Assembly (NCBI GenBank): GCA_902582735.1
Contig: CACHTB010000012.1
Span: 1 to 34,476 of the forward strand
Reading direction: 5' to 3'
Origin: an uncultured Pelagibacteraceae bacterium
GTDB taxonomy: Bacteria > Pseudomonadota > Alphaproteobacteria > Pelagibacterales > Pelagibacteraceae
Length of the DNA: 34,476 bases
Position 1 is the stretch's first letter. Every line of letters starts with the position of its first letter. Shown one piece after another: positions 19,568-27,570 of this stretch. Below the pieces are notes generated by a model that saw only the letters and a list, made by a program, of their open reading frames with translations, was not told the DNA's origin and made no database searches. The position numbers and the translations under genes were made by a program.

Positions 19568-19577
19568 TTTACGTAAA
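19568..19577. repeat. TTTACGTAAA palindrome, copy 2
   Basis: Identical to the palindrome at 15087-15096. It ends two bases before the ATG at 19580, where a bound regulator or a small hairpin would mask translation or transcription. No ribosome binding site is otherwise visible at this start. Confidence 0.25.
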
Positions 19578-19579
19578 TT

Positions 19580-20035
19580 ATGAATATAAAAATAAAAGTA
19601 CTTCCTAAATATGCTTATTTAGCATCTTTGAGTACTGCATTTATTTTTTTTTGTTTCTTTGCTTATAAAGCCTTCGTTGCTTATTTAATTCACAAAGAGC
19701 TTTATGGTGATGGGATGGACGTATTAGTATCTCTTAGAGCGGCACTTGCTGGAATAATGTTTTTATTAATTATTCTTTTTTTTCAGTTTATAAAAATAAA
19801 AGATCTTCAAAGTCAGCGTACAATATTGAGAGGAATATTTATTGGGTGGTCAAGTTTATTTATAATATTAATAACTTTGAATTCGAACTTAATTCACTTT
19901 ATTGTTTTTAGTGGAATAGCTGCTTTAATAAACTTAATGTCGTTGTTTAGCCTTGTAGATTTAATTAAAGAAGAGAGAAATACATTAACTGACAAAGAAA
20001 TATATCTTTTGCAAAAGCTTGCTGATAAAAAATAA
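19580..20035 (+). CDS. Hypothetical four-helix inner-membrane protein
   Basis: I do not recognise this 151-residue protein. It appears to have four hydrophobic segments, around residues 12-35, 50-68, 83-100 and 104-125. A short charged C-terminal tail (KEERNTLTDKEIYLLQKLADKK) should face the cytoplasm. There are no conserved catalytic motifs, cysteines for metal binding or signal peptidase site. It lies after the two tRNA genes and its stop directly abuts the convergent mlaC stop with no intervening base. Its role is unknown; a small membrane-associated accessory protein is all that can be said. Confidence 0.7.
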   Translation: MNIKIKVLPKYAYLASLSTAFIFFCFFAYKAFVAYLIHKELYGDGMDVLVSLRAALAGIMFLLIILFFQFIKIKDLQSQRTILRGIFIGWSSLFIILITLNSNLIHFIVFSGIAALINLMSLFSLVDLIKEERNTLTDKEIYLLQKLADKK

Positions 20036-20626
20036 TTATTTAATTATAAATTCCTCTAAAACCTTAAATAAAGAATTAATATCTCCATTATTATTTTGAA
20101 TTACTGAATTAAATTCTTCTTTTTGAGTTCTTGCTAAACTTAGTCCTTCTACCATTAAATCCCTGATTAAAGGTTTTTCTGGATTTTTTGTATAAATTCT
20201 CCAATCAATTTTTACTTCTGGCCTTCCTTTGCTTGCCTCAAGCACGCTATTTACTATTGTATATTTATCGCTTACTTTTTTTTCTGAGACTACATTAATT
20301 TTTGGATCAGTATAATCTACTAATCGACTAGAAAAACTCTTAAGAAAATAACTTTTAAATAATTTTTGGTATTTTGACTTATCTTCCTCAGAAATTGACT
20401 TTCTATGTTTGCCAAGTGTGTACATACCTATTCCATTAATATCCACACTTCTTTCGGCAATATCATTTAGTTTAATGATTTTAGATTCAACTGGATCGTC
20501 ACTAGATAATATCTTTGAAGCTTGATCAACAATTTCCTCAATTAAATCAATCGGATTTTTGGCATATGTGGGCTTTGATATAATCAAAGAAATTAAGATT
20601 ATAAATATTATTCTAAGAGAATTCAT
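20036..20626 (-). CDS. mlaC: MlaC/Ttg2D-type periplasmic phospholipid-binding protein
   Basis: MlaC carries phospholipids across the periplasm between the outer-membrane MlaA complex and the inner-membrane MlaFEDB transporter. The 196-residue protein begins with a signal peptide ending near PTYA-K (about residue 22). It shows the family pattern: DLIEEIVDQASKIL, later GMYTLGKHRKSISEEDKSKYQKLFKSYFL, then YTIVNSVLEA, DWRIY and LIRDLMVEGLSLARTQKEEF. It lies six bases downstream of mlaA on the same strand, which supports the assignment. The transporter genes mlaFEDB are not in the window, so this is a split Mla locus. Confidence 0.88.
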   Translation of the reverse strand: MNSLRIIFIILISLIISKPTYAKNPIDLIEEIVDQASKILSSDDPVESKIIKLNDIAERSVDINGIGMYTLGKHRKSISEEDKSKYQKLFKSYFLKSFSSRLVDYTDPKINVVSEKKVSDKYTIVNSVLEASKGRPEVKIDWRIYTKNPEKPLIRDLMVEGLSLARTQKEEFNSVIQNNNGDINSLFKVLEEFIIK

Positions 20627-20632
20627 TTAATT

Positions 20633-21430
20633 TTATTGAGTGTCAACTTCTTCCCAATCATCATCACTCAATGTTTCTGTAATTTCATCAAGATTTTGTA
20701 TTTTTTTTCGTCTATCTTGTAAGTATAAACTTCTTACAGAAGAATAAAGATCTAATGAAGTTCTCTCTAAACTATCAAAAGACTCTAAATTTTTGGCTCT
20801 AAAATCAACACCACTCATAACTCTACTTAAATAATAATCTGCTTCATTAAAATATTGAGTATCATTAGTTATTGTAACGTTGTACCACGCATCACCTCCC
20901 ATTATGTTAGCAACCGAACCTAAAGAGTCTCTTACAGTTGTCGGACCCAATACCGGCAAAACAAAATAACATCCTTCACCTACACCCCATGTGCCAAGAG
21001 TTTGACCATAATCCTCTTTTTCTCTTTTTTCTAAACCGTAATAAGATGCAACATCAAACAAACCACCAATTCCTAATGTCGTATTAATAACAAACCTTAA
21101 TGTATTAACTCCTGCATCTTTAATTTGACCTTGCAAAATATTATTTGGAATTGTTACTACATTTCCCAAATTGCCTAGAGCATTGCTTGCTCCAGATCTT
21201 ACAGGCTGGGGGAGCTTCCTATATCCAGTTGCCAACGGTTTAAAAATTACTTTATCTAATCCTTGGTTGAATGCAAAAATTCCACGATTAACTTTTTCGA
21301 AACAATCATTAATTTCTCCAGAATCAGATTTATTCTCTATTTCAAGACTTCCATCAGAACCAGCATTAGCAATTGAAAACAACATATTACTCACAAGGAT
21401 TAATATTATGATTTTAATGTGCTTTTTCAT
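20633..21430 (-). CDS. mlaA: MlaA/VacJ outer-membrane lipid asymmetry protein without a lipobox
   Basis: MlaA removes misplaced phospholipids from the outer leaflet of the outer membrane. Family segments are clear: FEKVNRGIFAFNQGLDKVIFKPLATGYRKLPQPVR, then SNALGNLGNVVTIPNNILQG, RFVINTTLGIGGLFDVASYYG, GQTLGTWGVGEGCYFVLPVLGP and TTVRDSLG. Length (265) is usual. Most MlaA proteins are lipoproteins with an N-terminal Cys, but here the signal segment ends SIANAG with no Cys, so cleavage by signal peptidase I is more likely and the mature protein would be unlipidated. The ATG at 21430 is divergent from the amidase, and mlaC follows six bases after the stop. Confidence 0.92.
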   Translation of the reverse strand: MKKHIKIIILILVSNMLFSIANAGSDGSLEIENKSDSGEINDCFEKVNRGIFAFNQGLDKVIFKPLATGYRKLPQPVRSGASNALGNLGNVVTIPNNILQGQIKDAGVNTLRFVINTTLGIGGLFDVASYYGLEKREKEDYGQTLGTWGVGEGCYFVLPVLGPTTVRDSLGSVANIMGGDAWYNVTITNDTQYFNEADYYLSRVMSGVDFRAKNLESFDSLERTSLDLYSSVRSLYLQDRRKKIQNLDEITETLSDDDWEEVDTQ

Positions 21431-21484
21431 AAAACGATTTATATTATAACTTCAAATTATATAAAGATTAAATTGTTTAAATTT

Positions 21485-22210
21485 ATGCCAAATATTGTTG
21501 AAAAAATGACTATAAACTACTCTCCAAACTTTGATTTAAACAGAAGAAAAAAATCAAAAATTAAATATTTAATATTTCATTACACTGGAATGAGGAGGGA
21601 TAAATTTGCAATTGAAAGACTAACCGAAATAAACTCAAAGGTGAGCTGTCATTATTATATTGATCAAAAAGGTCGAATTATTCAAATGGTACCCGATTTG
21701 TATGTTGCTTGGCATGCAGGTAAATCATTTTGGAAAAATGATAAAAATTTAAATAAAAGTTCTATTGGTATAGAAATTTCAAATCCAGGTCACGATTATA
21801 AGTACAAAAAATTTAGTAAAAAACAAATAGAAAGCTTAATTAAATTATCAAAAAAATTAATTAAAAACTATTCAATTAAAAATAAAAACATTTTAGGACA
21901 TTCTGACATAGCTCCATTAAGAAAAAAAGATCCTGGTGAATATTTTCCTTGGCATTTTTTATATAAAAAAAATATTGGGATTTGGCACAAATATAAAAAA
22001 AATAAAGAAGATCAATTTAAGATAATTAAATCTAAAATATTAGAAAAAAATTTTTTTTCAAATTTGAAAAAATTTGGATATTCAATTGTATTTAAAAACT
22101 ATTTAGAAAAAAAAAAATTGATTAAAGTATTTCAAATGAGATTTAGACCTGAAAGTGTAAGTGGCATTTTGGATATTGAAACCCTTAATATCTCAAAAAC
22201 CCTTAAATAG
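21485..22210 (+). CDS. N-acetylmuramoyl-L-alanine amidase (AmpD/AmiD type, Amidase_2)
   Basis: The enzyme should cleave the amide bond between MurNAc or anhydro-MurNAc and L-alanine in peptidoglycan turnover. The Amidase_2 zinc ligands are His in LIFHYTG, His in ILGHSDIAP and Asp in KKDPGEYFPW. CHYYIDQKGRIIQMVPD and AWHAGKSFW complete the active-site frame. The C-terminal FQMRFRPESVSGILDIET is a peptidoglycan-binding type 1 repeat, as in AmiD. I place the start at ATG 21485; ATG 21506 is almost as good, because the SPNFD segment that opens the domain follows both. An upstream GTG (21419) would overlap mlaA and is unlikely. No signal peptide is visible, which favours a cytoplasmic recycling enzyme. 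Confidence 0.88.
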   Translation: MPNIVEKMTINYSPNFDLNRRKKSKIKYLIFHYTGMRRDKFAIERLTEINSKVSCHYYIDQKGRIIQMVPDLYVAWHAGKSFWKNDKNLNKSSIGIEISNPGHDYKYKKFSKKQIESLIKLSKKLIKNYSIKNKNILGHSDIAPLRKKDPGEYFPWHFLYKKNIGIWHKYKKNKEDQFKIIKSKILEKNFFSNLKKFGYSIVFKNYLEKKKLIKVFQMRFRPESVSGILDIETLNISKTLK

Positions 22211-22226
22211 CTTACATTTAAAATTA

Positions 22227-22254
22227 TTGAAAAATTTTTAAAAATTAATATTTT
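22227..22254 (+). promoter_or_regulatory. Probable rnpB promoter
   Basis: TTGAAA (22227-22232), a 16-base spacer and TATTTT (22249-22254) put transcription start about seven bases on, near 22261. That is the first base of the P1 stem of RNase P RNA, so position and element agree independently. Confidence 0.55.
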
Positions 22255-22260
22255 CCCACT

Positions 22261-22618
22261 GCCAGATAAATGACTTATCACTTTAAGAAATTAAAGAGGA
22301 AAGTCCGGGCTCTACAAAGACACAGTGCCAGTTAACGACTGGCGGGGGAGACCCCAGGGACAGTGCCACAGAAAATAAACCGCCTTATCAAGGCAAGGGT
22401 GAAAAGGTGTGGTAAGAGCACACCGGCTAAGTTGGTAACAGCTAGCGCATGGAAAACCCCACTGAGAGCAAGACTGAGTAGAGATGACATTGTTAGAAAT
22501 AACTAAAAGCAGTCTTTGGCTAGTCATCAGGGTTAGTTGCTTGAGCTTTAAAGTGATTTAAAGCCTAGATAAATGATAAGTTTTAACGACAGAACCCGGC
22601 TTATAGTTTATCTGGCAA
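22261..22618 (+). ncRNA. rnpB: RNase P RNA (M1 RNA), class A
   Basis: This ribozyme removes 5' leaders from tRNA precursors together with RnpA protein. The ends pair as helix P1: GCCAGATAAA (22261-22270) with TTTATCTGGC (22607-22616). The universally conserved core GAGGAAAGTCCGGGC lies at 22296-22310 and its partner ACAGAACCCGGCTTA at 22589-22603, forming P4 and the adjoining core. A GGCGGGGGAGACCCC hairpin follows the first core block, as in bacterial type A RNAs. The length of about 356 bases is normal. An open frame on the minus strand here (22312-22527) is an antisense artefact. No strong terminator is seen directly after P1. Confidence 0.96.
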
Positions 22619-22676
22619 TAATTATTTCAATCTAAAAATAGCATTTATTAGAGTCTTGTATGAGATATTCATTGTT

Positions 22677-22694
22677 TATTTTCTATTGAAAATA
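22677..22694 (+). repeat. Inverted repeat over the mraZ -35 region
   Basis: TATTTTC-TATT-GAAAATA is a perfect seven-pair stem with a four-base loop. Its right arm overlaps the -35 hexamer TTGAAA of the mraZ promoter. It might be a weak rnpB end hairpin (no T-run follows) or an operator. Confidence 0.3.
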
Positions 22695-22729
22695 GTATTA
22701 AAAACCCATAATATCCCATATATTCCCAT
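22686..22729 (+). promoter_or_regulatory. mraZ promoter with three MraZ-type operator boxes
   Basis: TTGAAA (22686-22691) and TAATAT (22709-22714) are separated by exactly 17 bases, an excellent sigma-70 promoter. Three CCCAT boxes begin at 22705, 22715 and 22725, each ten bases apart. MraZ is known to bind TGGG-type repeats at ten-base spacing before its own gene, and each box here reads ATGGG on the minus strand. The first box touches the -10 hexamer and the others cover the start region, so bound MraZ should block RNA polymerase. Autorepression is inference from this geometry. Confidence 0.7.
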
Positions 22730-22756
22730 TTATGGAATTATTAAAATTATATAAAA

Positions 22757-23212
22757 ATGTTTCTATCTACTTACGAAAACAAATTAGACAAAAAAGGGAG
22801 AGTTTCTGTGCCTGCTTCATTTAGATCATATTTGTCAAATCTTGGGTATAATGGAATAGTTTGTTTCCCATCTTTTAATCATTCATCAATCGAAGCTTGG
22901 CCACAAGATAGAATAGAAAAAATATCAAATGCAATAGATTCATTAGATCCCTTTGAAGAAAAAAAGGATTATTTTGCAACATCAATTTTATCAGAAAGTA
23001 TAAATCTACAATTTGATAGTGAAGGTCGTATTGCACTAACAAAAAAATTACTAAAACATTCGAAAATTAGAAACAGCATACTTTTCGTTGGTCAAGGAAA
23101 AACATTTCAAATATGGGAACCAACTTCTTTTGAAAAATTTAGGGTAAACGCTAGAAAAAAATCAAACATAAATAGAAACAGCCTTAAATGGGAAAAAAAA
23201 CTTAATAACTAA
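22757..23212 (+). CDS. mraZ: MraZ, transcriptional regulator of the dcw cluster
   Basis: MraZ is a ring-forming DNA-binding protein that represses its own division and cell-wall operon. The 151-residue protein has the two AbrB/SpoVT-like repeats of the family. The first is MFLSTYENKLDKKGRVSVPASFR at the N-terminus and the second is LQFDSEGRIALTKKLLKHSKI near residues 87-107, each with the DxxGR signature. FVGQGKTFQIWEPTSFE is the standard C-terminal segment. It is the first gene of the cluster, and three correctly spaced CCCAT boxes overlap its promoter. ftsZ follows after 11 bases with a strong ribosome site. Confidence 0.95.
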   Translation: MFLSTYENKLDKKGRVSVPASFRSYLSNLGYNGIVCFPSFNHSSIEAWPQDRIEKISNAIDSLDPFEEKKDYFATSILSESINLQFDSEGRIALTKKLLKHSKIRNSILFVGQGKTFQIWEPTSFEKFRVNARKKSNINRNSLKWEKKLNN

Positions 23213-23219
23213 AAGGGGG
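23213..23219 (+). promoter_or_regulatory. Strong Shine-Dalgarno site of ftsZ
   Basis: AAGGGGG lies four bases before the ftsZ ATG at 23224. G-rich ribosome sites are rare in this window, where most starts are coupled by overlap. It suggests ftsZ is translated independently and at a high rate within the shared transcript. Confidence 0.6.
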
Positions 23220-23223
23220 ATAA

Positions 23224-24651
23224 ATGACAATAAATTTTAAAACACCAGACATTAAAGAGCTAAAACCAAGAATATTAGTTCTTGGAGTTGGAGGAGCTGG
23301 AGGAAATGCAATTAACGGGATGATTGAATCTGGTCTTCAAGGTGTTGAATTTATTGCAGTTAATACAGATGCACAGGATTTAAGACTAAGTAAAGCTCAA
23401 GCAAAAATACAAATGGGTTTAAACCTCACAAAAGGTTTAGGAGCAGGTGCAAAGTTAGATATAGGTGAAGCCTCAGCTGATGAGTCCCTAAATGAAATTA
23501 TAAATGTATTGCAAGGTTCAAATATGGTTTTCATAACTGCAGGAATGGGTGGTGGTACTGGAACTGGAGCTGCACATGTAATAGCAAGAGCTGCAAAAGA
23601 ATTAAATATTTTAACAGTAGGCGTAGTTACTCTTCCTTTTTTATATGAAGGTCCATCAAGAATGAGAAAAGCTCAACAAGGTTTAGAAGAACTAAGAAAA
23701 CATGTTGATACAATTATTGTAGTTCCAAATCAAAACTTGTTTAAAATTGCAAGCGAGCAAACTACTTTCGAAGAGTCTTTTGAATTATCGAATGATGTTT
23801 TGTTACATGGGGTTCAAAGTATTACAGATTTAATGGTCAGACCGGGTTTAATAAATTTAGACTTTGCAGATGTTGAGACAGTTATGAGTTCAATGGGCAA
23901 AGCAATGATGGGTACTGGTCAAGCAGAAGGCGAAGGTAGAGCGGTAAAAGCTGCTGAAATGGCAATTAATAATCCCCTAATTGATGATTACACATTAAAA
24001 GGTGCAAAAGGTTTGCTTGTTAACATAACTGGAGGAAAAGATTTAAAACTGTTCGAGGTAGATGAAGCTGTGAACAAAGTAAGAGCTGAAGTTGATCCAG
24101 AGGCAGAACTTATTATCGGAGCAATTACTGATGAAAGTTTAGATGGACTAATGAGAGTATCAATTGTTGCAACATCACTTGATGGTCAACAACCTGAACC
24201 GAAATCAGTTATAAATATGGTACATAGAATACAAAATAGAAATCCTGGTTATACAGATTTCTCTAATACAAGTTCATCGCAATCGTTTACATTTTCAAAT
24301 CCAACTAATTCAATAATTACTAATGGAGCTAATGCGCTTAAAATTGAAGAAGAGATAAAAAGTGAAAATTTAGATGTTAGCACAAATGAGATGGATACTT
24401 ATCTAGATAATTCAAGTGAAAAAGAGACTCTTCAAAGTCAAGAGGTAGAAAAAAGTTCAAATACAGTGGAGAATGATTTTTCATCAAATGGTCTTGAGAA
24501 TTTTAAATTTAATGAAGAAGAAACTCCCGAACTTTTTAACTCTGATACTGAGGCGATGAACGAAGAAAGTTCAATTAAATCAGGAGAAGATCAAATATCC
24601 GAAGAAGATGATCTAGAAATACCAGCATTTTTGAGAAGACAAAAAAATTAA
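23224..24651 (+). CDS. ftsZ: Cell division GTPase FtsZ
   Basis: FtsZ polymerises into the Z ring at midcell. The 475-residue protein has the nucleotide motifs GVGGAGGNA (21-29), NTDAQ (47-51) and the tubulin signature GGGTGTG (109-115). [20 protein letters not shown] holds the T7 loop residues that complete the GTPase site of the next subunit. A long acidic Ser/Asn/Glu-rich linker (about 335-460) precedes the conserved tail [11 protein letters not shown] (463-473), which binds FtsA, ZipA or MinC in other species. The gene lies between mraZ and rsmH, whereas ftsZ usually closes the dcw cluster after ftsA. Single-copy status cannot be judged from this window. Confidence 0.98.
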   Translation: MTINFKTPDIKELKPRILVLGVGGAGGNAINGMIESGLQGVEFIAVNTDAQDLRLSKAQAKIQMGLNLTKGLGAGAKLDIGEASADESLNEIINVLQGSNMVFITAGMGGGTGTGAAHVIARAAKELNILTVGVVTLPFLYEGPSRMRKAQQGLEELRKHVDTIIVVPNQNLFKIASEQTTFEESFELSNDVLLHGVQSITDLMVRPGLINLDFADVETVMSSMGKAMMGTGQAEGEGRAVKAAEMAINNPLIDDYTLKGAKGLLVNITGGKDLKLFEVDEAVNKVRAEVDPEAELIIGAITDESLDGLMRVSIVATSLDGQQPEPKSVINMVHRIQNRNPGYTDFSNTSSSQSFTFSNPTNSIITNGANALKIEEEIKSENLDVSTNEMDTYLDNSSEKETLQSQEVEKSSNTVENDFSSNGLENFKFNEEETPELFNSDTEAMNEESSIKSGEDQISEEDDLEIPAFLRRQKN

Positions 24652-24669
24652 TGTTCTTCAAAAAAATAA

Positions 24670-25671
24670 ATGAATGCCACCATAAATCTGGAAAAAAACC
24701 ATTTTCCAGTTTTGCTAAATGAATTAATTAGCATTATTTCCCCTCTTTATGGTGGCACATTTATAGATTGCACCTTAGGTCAAGGCGGATATTCAAAAGA
24801 AATATTAAAAACAAAATCAAATAAAGTAATTGCCCTAGATAGAGATCCAGATGTTACAAAGATTGCGAAAAAATTAGAAAATCAAAATAAAAATCGATTT
24901 AATTTTTTTAATAGTAAATTTTCTGAAATTGATAAATTAAATATTAAAGATAATGATCTTAAAGCGGTAATATTTGATCTAGGTTATTCTTTAAATCAAA
25001 TTTTGGATTTAAAAAAAGGGTTGTCGTTTAATAGTACTGGTAAATTAGACATGAGATTGGGTTTAAATCAGTTTTCATGTGATGATGTAATTTCAAATAT
25101 TTCTGAAAAAAATTTAAATAAAATTTTTAAAATATTTGGAGAGGAAAAAAATTCAAAATTAATCGCAAGAAGAATAGTTCAAAATAGAAATAAAAATAAA
25201 CTCAAAACAGAAGATTTGGTCAATATAGTAGCAGAAATCAAAAAATATAAATTTTCAAGAACAAATCCATCAACAAAAATATTTCAAGCCTTACGAATTT
25301 ATATTAATAAAGAGATAAGTGAATTGATTAGTGGATTAATATATTCATTCAAGATTCTACCTATTGGAGGAATGATTATTGTAGTAACTTTCCATTCGAT
25401 AGAAGATAAAATTGTTAAATTTTTTTTCAAAAATTATTCTGATAAAAAAAATTCCTCACGATATGCACCAAGTATAATAAAAAATAATTGTTTAAAATTA
25501 AAAAATAATAAACCAATTATTCCAAGCGATGATGAAATAAAAATTAACCCTGCATCAAGGTCAGCAAAACTTAGATATGCTATTAAAACTAACGAAAATG
25601 ATAACTTTAATGAATTACATGAAAAATTTAATTACTTAATTGAAACTGAAAACTTAAATTATAATTTATGA
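24670..25671 (+). CDS. rsmH: 16S rRNA m4C1402 methyltransferase RsmH (MraW)
   Basis: RsmH methylates N4 of C1402 in the 16S rRNA decoding centre. The 333-residue protein has HFPVLLNELISII (11-23) and the SAM-binding motif FIDCTLGQGGYSKEIL (31-46). ALDRDPDV follows, then VIFDLGYSLNQI in place of the more common DLGVSSPQ. FNSTGKLDMRLG, a middle ARRIVQNR helix, VVTFHSIEDKIVKFF and the C-terminal INPASRSAKLRYAIK are all family marks. The ftsL ATG overlaps its stop by four bases. Its usual neighbour mraZ is separated from it here by ftsZ. Confidence 0.96.
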   Translation: MNATINLEKNHFPVLLNELISIISPLYGGTFIDCTLGQGGYSKEILKTKSNKVIALDRDPDVTKIAKKLENQNKNRFNFFNSKFSEIDKLNIKDNDLKAVIFDLGYSLNQILDLKKGLSFNSTGKLDMRLGLNQFSCDDVISNISEKNLNKIFKIFGEEKNSKLIARRIVQNRNKNKLKTEDLVNIVAEIKKYKFSRTNPSTKIFQALRIYINKEISELISGLIYSFKILPIGGMIIVVTFHSIEDKIVKFFFKNYSDKKNSSRYAPSIIKNNCLKLKNNKPIIPSDDEIKINPASRSAKLRYAIKTNENDNFNELHEKFNYLIETENLNYNL

Positions 25672-25955
25672 AAAAATTAATTTTTCTAATCCCTGTTATT
25701 TTTTTAATATTGGCAACAACTTTAACTAAAAACTCTACAAAGCAACTAGATAAAAAAATATTTGAAACAAAAGAAAATATAAGAGCATTAGAAAATCGGT
25801 TAGAGCTGGTACTTTTAGATTATAATTTTCTCACTTCTCCAAAAAAATTAATGGAATATCAAACAAAATTTTTTGAAAATAACCTTATTCAATTAAAAAT
25901 TAGCAACATTAAAAATTTAGAAGATTTAAATAATAAGATAATAAACAATGAGTGA
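25668..25955 (+). CDS. ftsL: Cell division protein FtsL (FtsL-like)
   Basis: This 95-residue protein has a short N-terminal cytoplasmic end, one membrane helix (residues 4-20) and a periplasmic coiled coil (about 24-55). Next comes the segment LDYNFLTSPKKLMEYQTKFF, matching the family's W/Y-x-x-L-x-SP-x-R-L pattern. Sequence similarity in FtsL is weak in general, so the call rests on size, topology and position between rsmH and ftsI. It would form a complex with FtsB and FtsQ and activate FtsWI at the septum. It overlaps rsmH by four bases and ftsI by eight. Confidence 0.8.
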   Translation: MKKLIFLIPVIFLILATTLTKNSTKQLDKKIFETKENIRALENRLELVLLDYNFLTSPKKLMEYQTKFFENNLIQLKISNIKNLEDLNNKIINNE

Positions 25956-27562
25956 ATTTAAGTTTGTTGAAAAGAAATCAAATTTAAAAATCTCCTTTGA
26001 GAGAATTGCTTTTATATTTTTTATTTTTTTTATTATTTCTTTGTTGTTTTCAGCTAAAATTTTATTTCTCAGTTATAATGATCTGCCTGAACAAAAAATT
26101 ATAAATAAAAAAGAAAATTTCAGATCTAGTATTATTGATAGAGAAGGTGATATTTTGGCTAAATCAGTAAGAATAACTAACCTAGGAATAGATCCAAAGT
26201 TAGTTGTTGACAAAAAAAAAACTATTATTATCTTTAAAATTATTATTTCCTAATAAAAACTTTAAAAATCAAATAAATGGAAAAAAATTTTTTTATGTTA
26301 AAAAAAAAATACCACCAGAAAAATTAGAATCAGTTTTAAAATTAGGAGAAAAGGCATTTAGATTAGAGGAAAAAATTGCAAGAGTTTATCCAAACGGAGG
26401 ACTGTTTAGTCATATTATAGGCCAAATAGATAATGATAATAATGGTGTATCTGGATTAGAAAAAAGTTTTGATTATGAGTTAAGGTCTTCAAAAGAACCC
26501 TTAAAACTTACAGTTGATAAAGAACTGCAATACTTAATTAGAGAAGAGCTAGTAAAGGCTGAAGATATATTCAACAACGTTGGAAGTGCAGCAATATTAA
26601 TGAATGTACATAATGGAGAAATACTATCAATGATTTCTCTTCCAGATTTTGATTTAAATAAAAGAAAAAATCTTGATGACTTAAAATATATAAATAGAGC
26701 AACGAAGGGAGTTTATGAGCTAGGATCAGTTTTTAAAACCTTCACTTTAGCTGCAGGAATAAATTATGATGTAGTAAGTCCAGAAACAGAATTTACGGAT
26801 CTAAAAAAAAAAATTACATGTAATAAAAATTCAATAGAGGAATATGACAATAAAATACCTTCAGATTTAACTGCCGAAGAGATTTTAATAAGATCTGGAA
26901 ATATAGGATCTGTTCGTATTGCCCAAAAAGTTGGAATACATAATTTTGAGGATTTTTTAGTTAAAATTGGAATATTAAACCAACTTACATTTGATACGGA
27001 TGAAATTGGAAGCACTCAAATAGGACGATGGGGTAAATGTAAGCTTGCTACAGTTGCGTTTGGACATGGTATAGCTACTACACTTTTACAGCTCACAAAA
27101 GGTTACTCTATTATTACTAATGGTGGATACGAAATAAATCCAACATTGATAAAAAAAAAAGATGAACATGATAAAATAAGATTAATCAATCAAGATGTTT
27201 CAAATCTTATTAATCCAATATTAAGAAAAATAGTATCAACAAAAGAGGGAACGGCTGGATTTGCAAATGTTGCTGGTTTTGAAGTTGGAGGAAAAACAGG
27301 TACTGCCGATCAACCAGTAGATGGGGAATATTCAAAGAAAAAAATAAATACTTTTGCTTCTGTTTTCCCTGCATCAGATCCAAAGTTTGCTTTAGTAGTA
27401 ATGTTAGATGAGCCAAAACCAAATAAAGATTTTGTTTATAATTATAGAGATGGAAGACAACCTTATAAAGGGAATTGGAGGAACACCGCTGGATGGACTA
27501 CCGTTTGGGTCACAGGTCAAATAATTGATAAAATTGGGCCAATTTTAGCCACAAAATATTAA
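25948..27562 (+). CDS. ftsI: Septal transpeptidase FtsI (PBP3), reading frame broken by one extra A
   Basis: FtsI cross-links septal peptidoglycan. The gene is in two frames. The first runs from ATG 25948 and encodes the cytoplasmic tail, membrane helix (about 22-42) and RSSIIDREGDILAKSVR, then stops at 26253. The second carries the rest: VYPNGGLFSHIIGQID, the SxxK motif SVFK in YELGSVFKTF, SGN in RSGNIGS and KTG in VGGKTGTAD. Removing one A from the A10 run at 26212-26221 joins them as VVDKKKLLLSLKLLFP and gives a full 537-residue protein. Everything else is intact and overlaps with ftsL (8 bases) normally. A sequence error, transcriptional slippage and true mutation are all possible; the first two are likelier because the enzyme is essential. 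Confidence 0.92.
26212..26221 (+). other. A10 tract at the ftsI frameshift
   Basis: Ten consecutive A bases follow GAC in the linker after the membrane helix of FtsI. Nine would keep the frame; ten lead to TAA at 26251. Both flanking frames encode conserved FtsI sequence, so the shift point is confined to this run or its close vicinity. Confidence 0.85.
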
Positions 27563-27570
27563 GAGCGTAA

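Noticed and set aside
21419..21484. GTG start for the amidase
   Set aside because: It would overlap the divergent mlaA start and adds residues not resembling a signal peptide; ATG 21485 or 21506 fits the family better.
22312..22527. Minus-strand ORF of 71 codons
   Set aside because: It lies wholly antisense to the conserved core of RNase P RNA; the RNA structure explains the sequence.
26204..27562. Second half of ftsI as an independent gene starting at TTG 26204
   Set aside because: It would lack the membrane anchor, and the upstream frame supplies exactly the missing N-terminus; a single broken gene is simpler.
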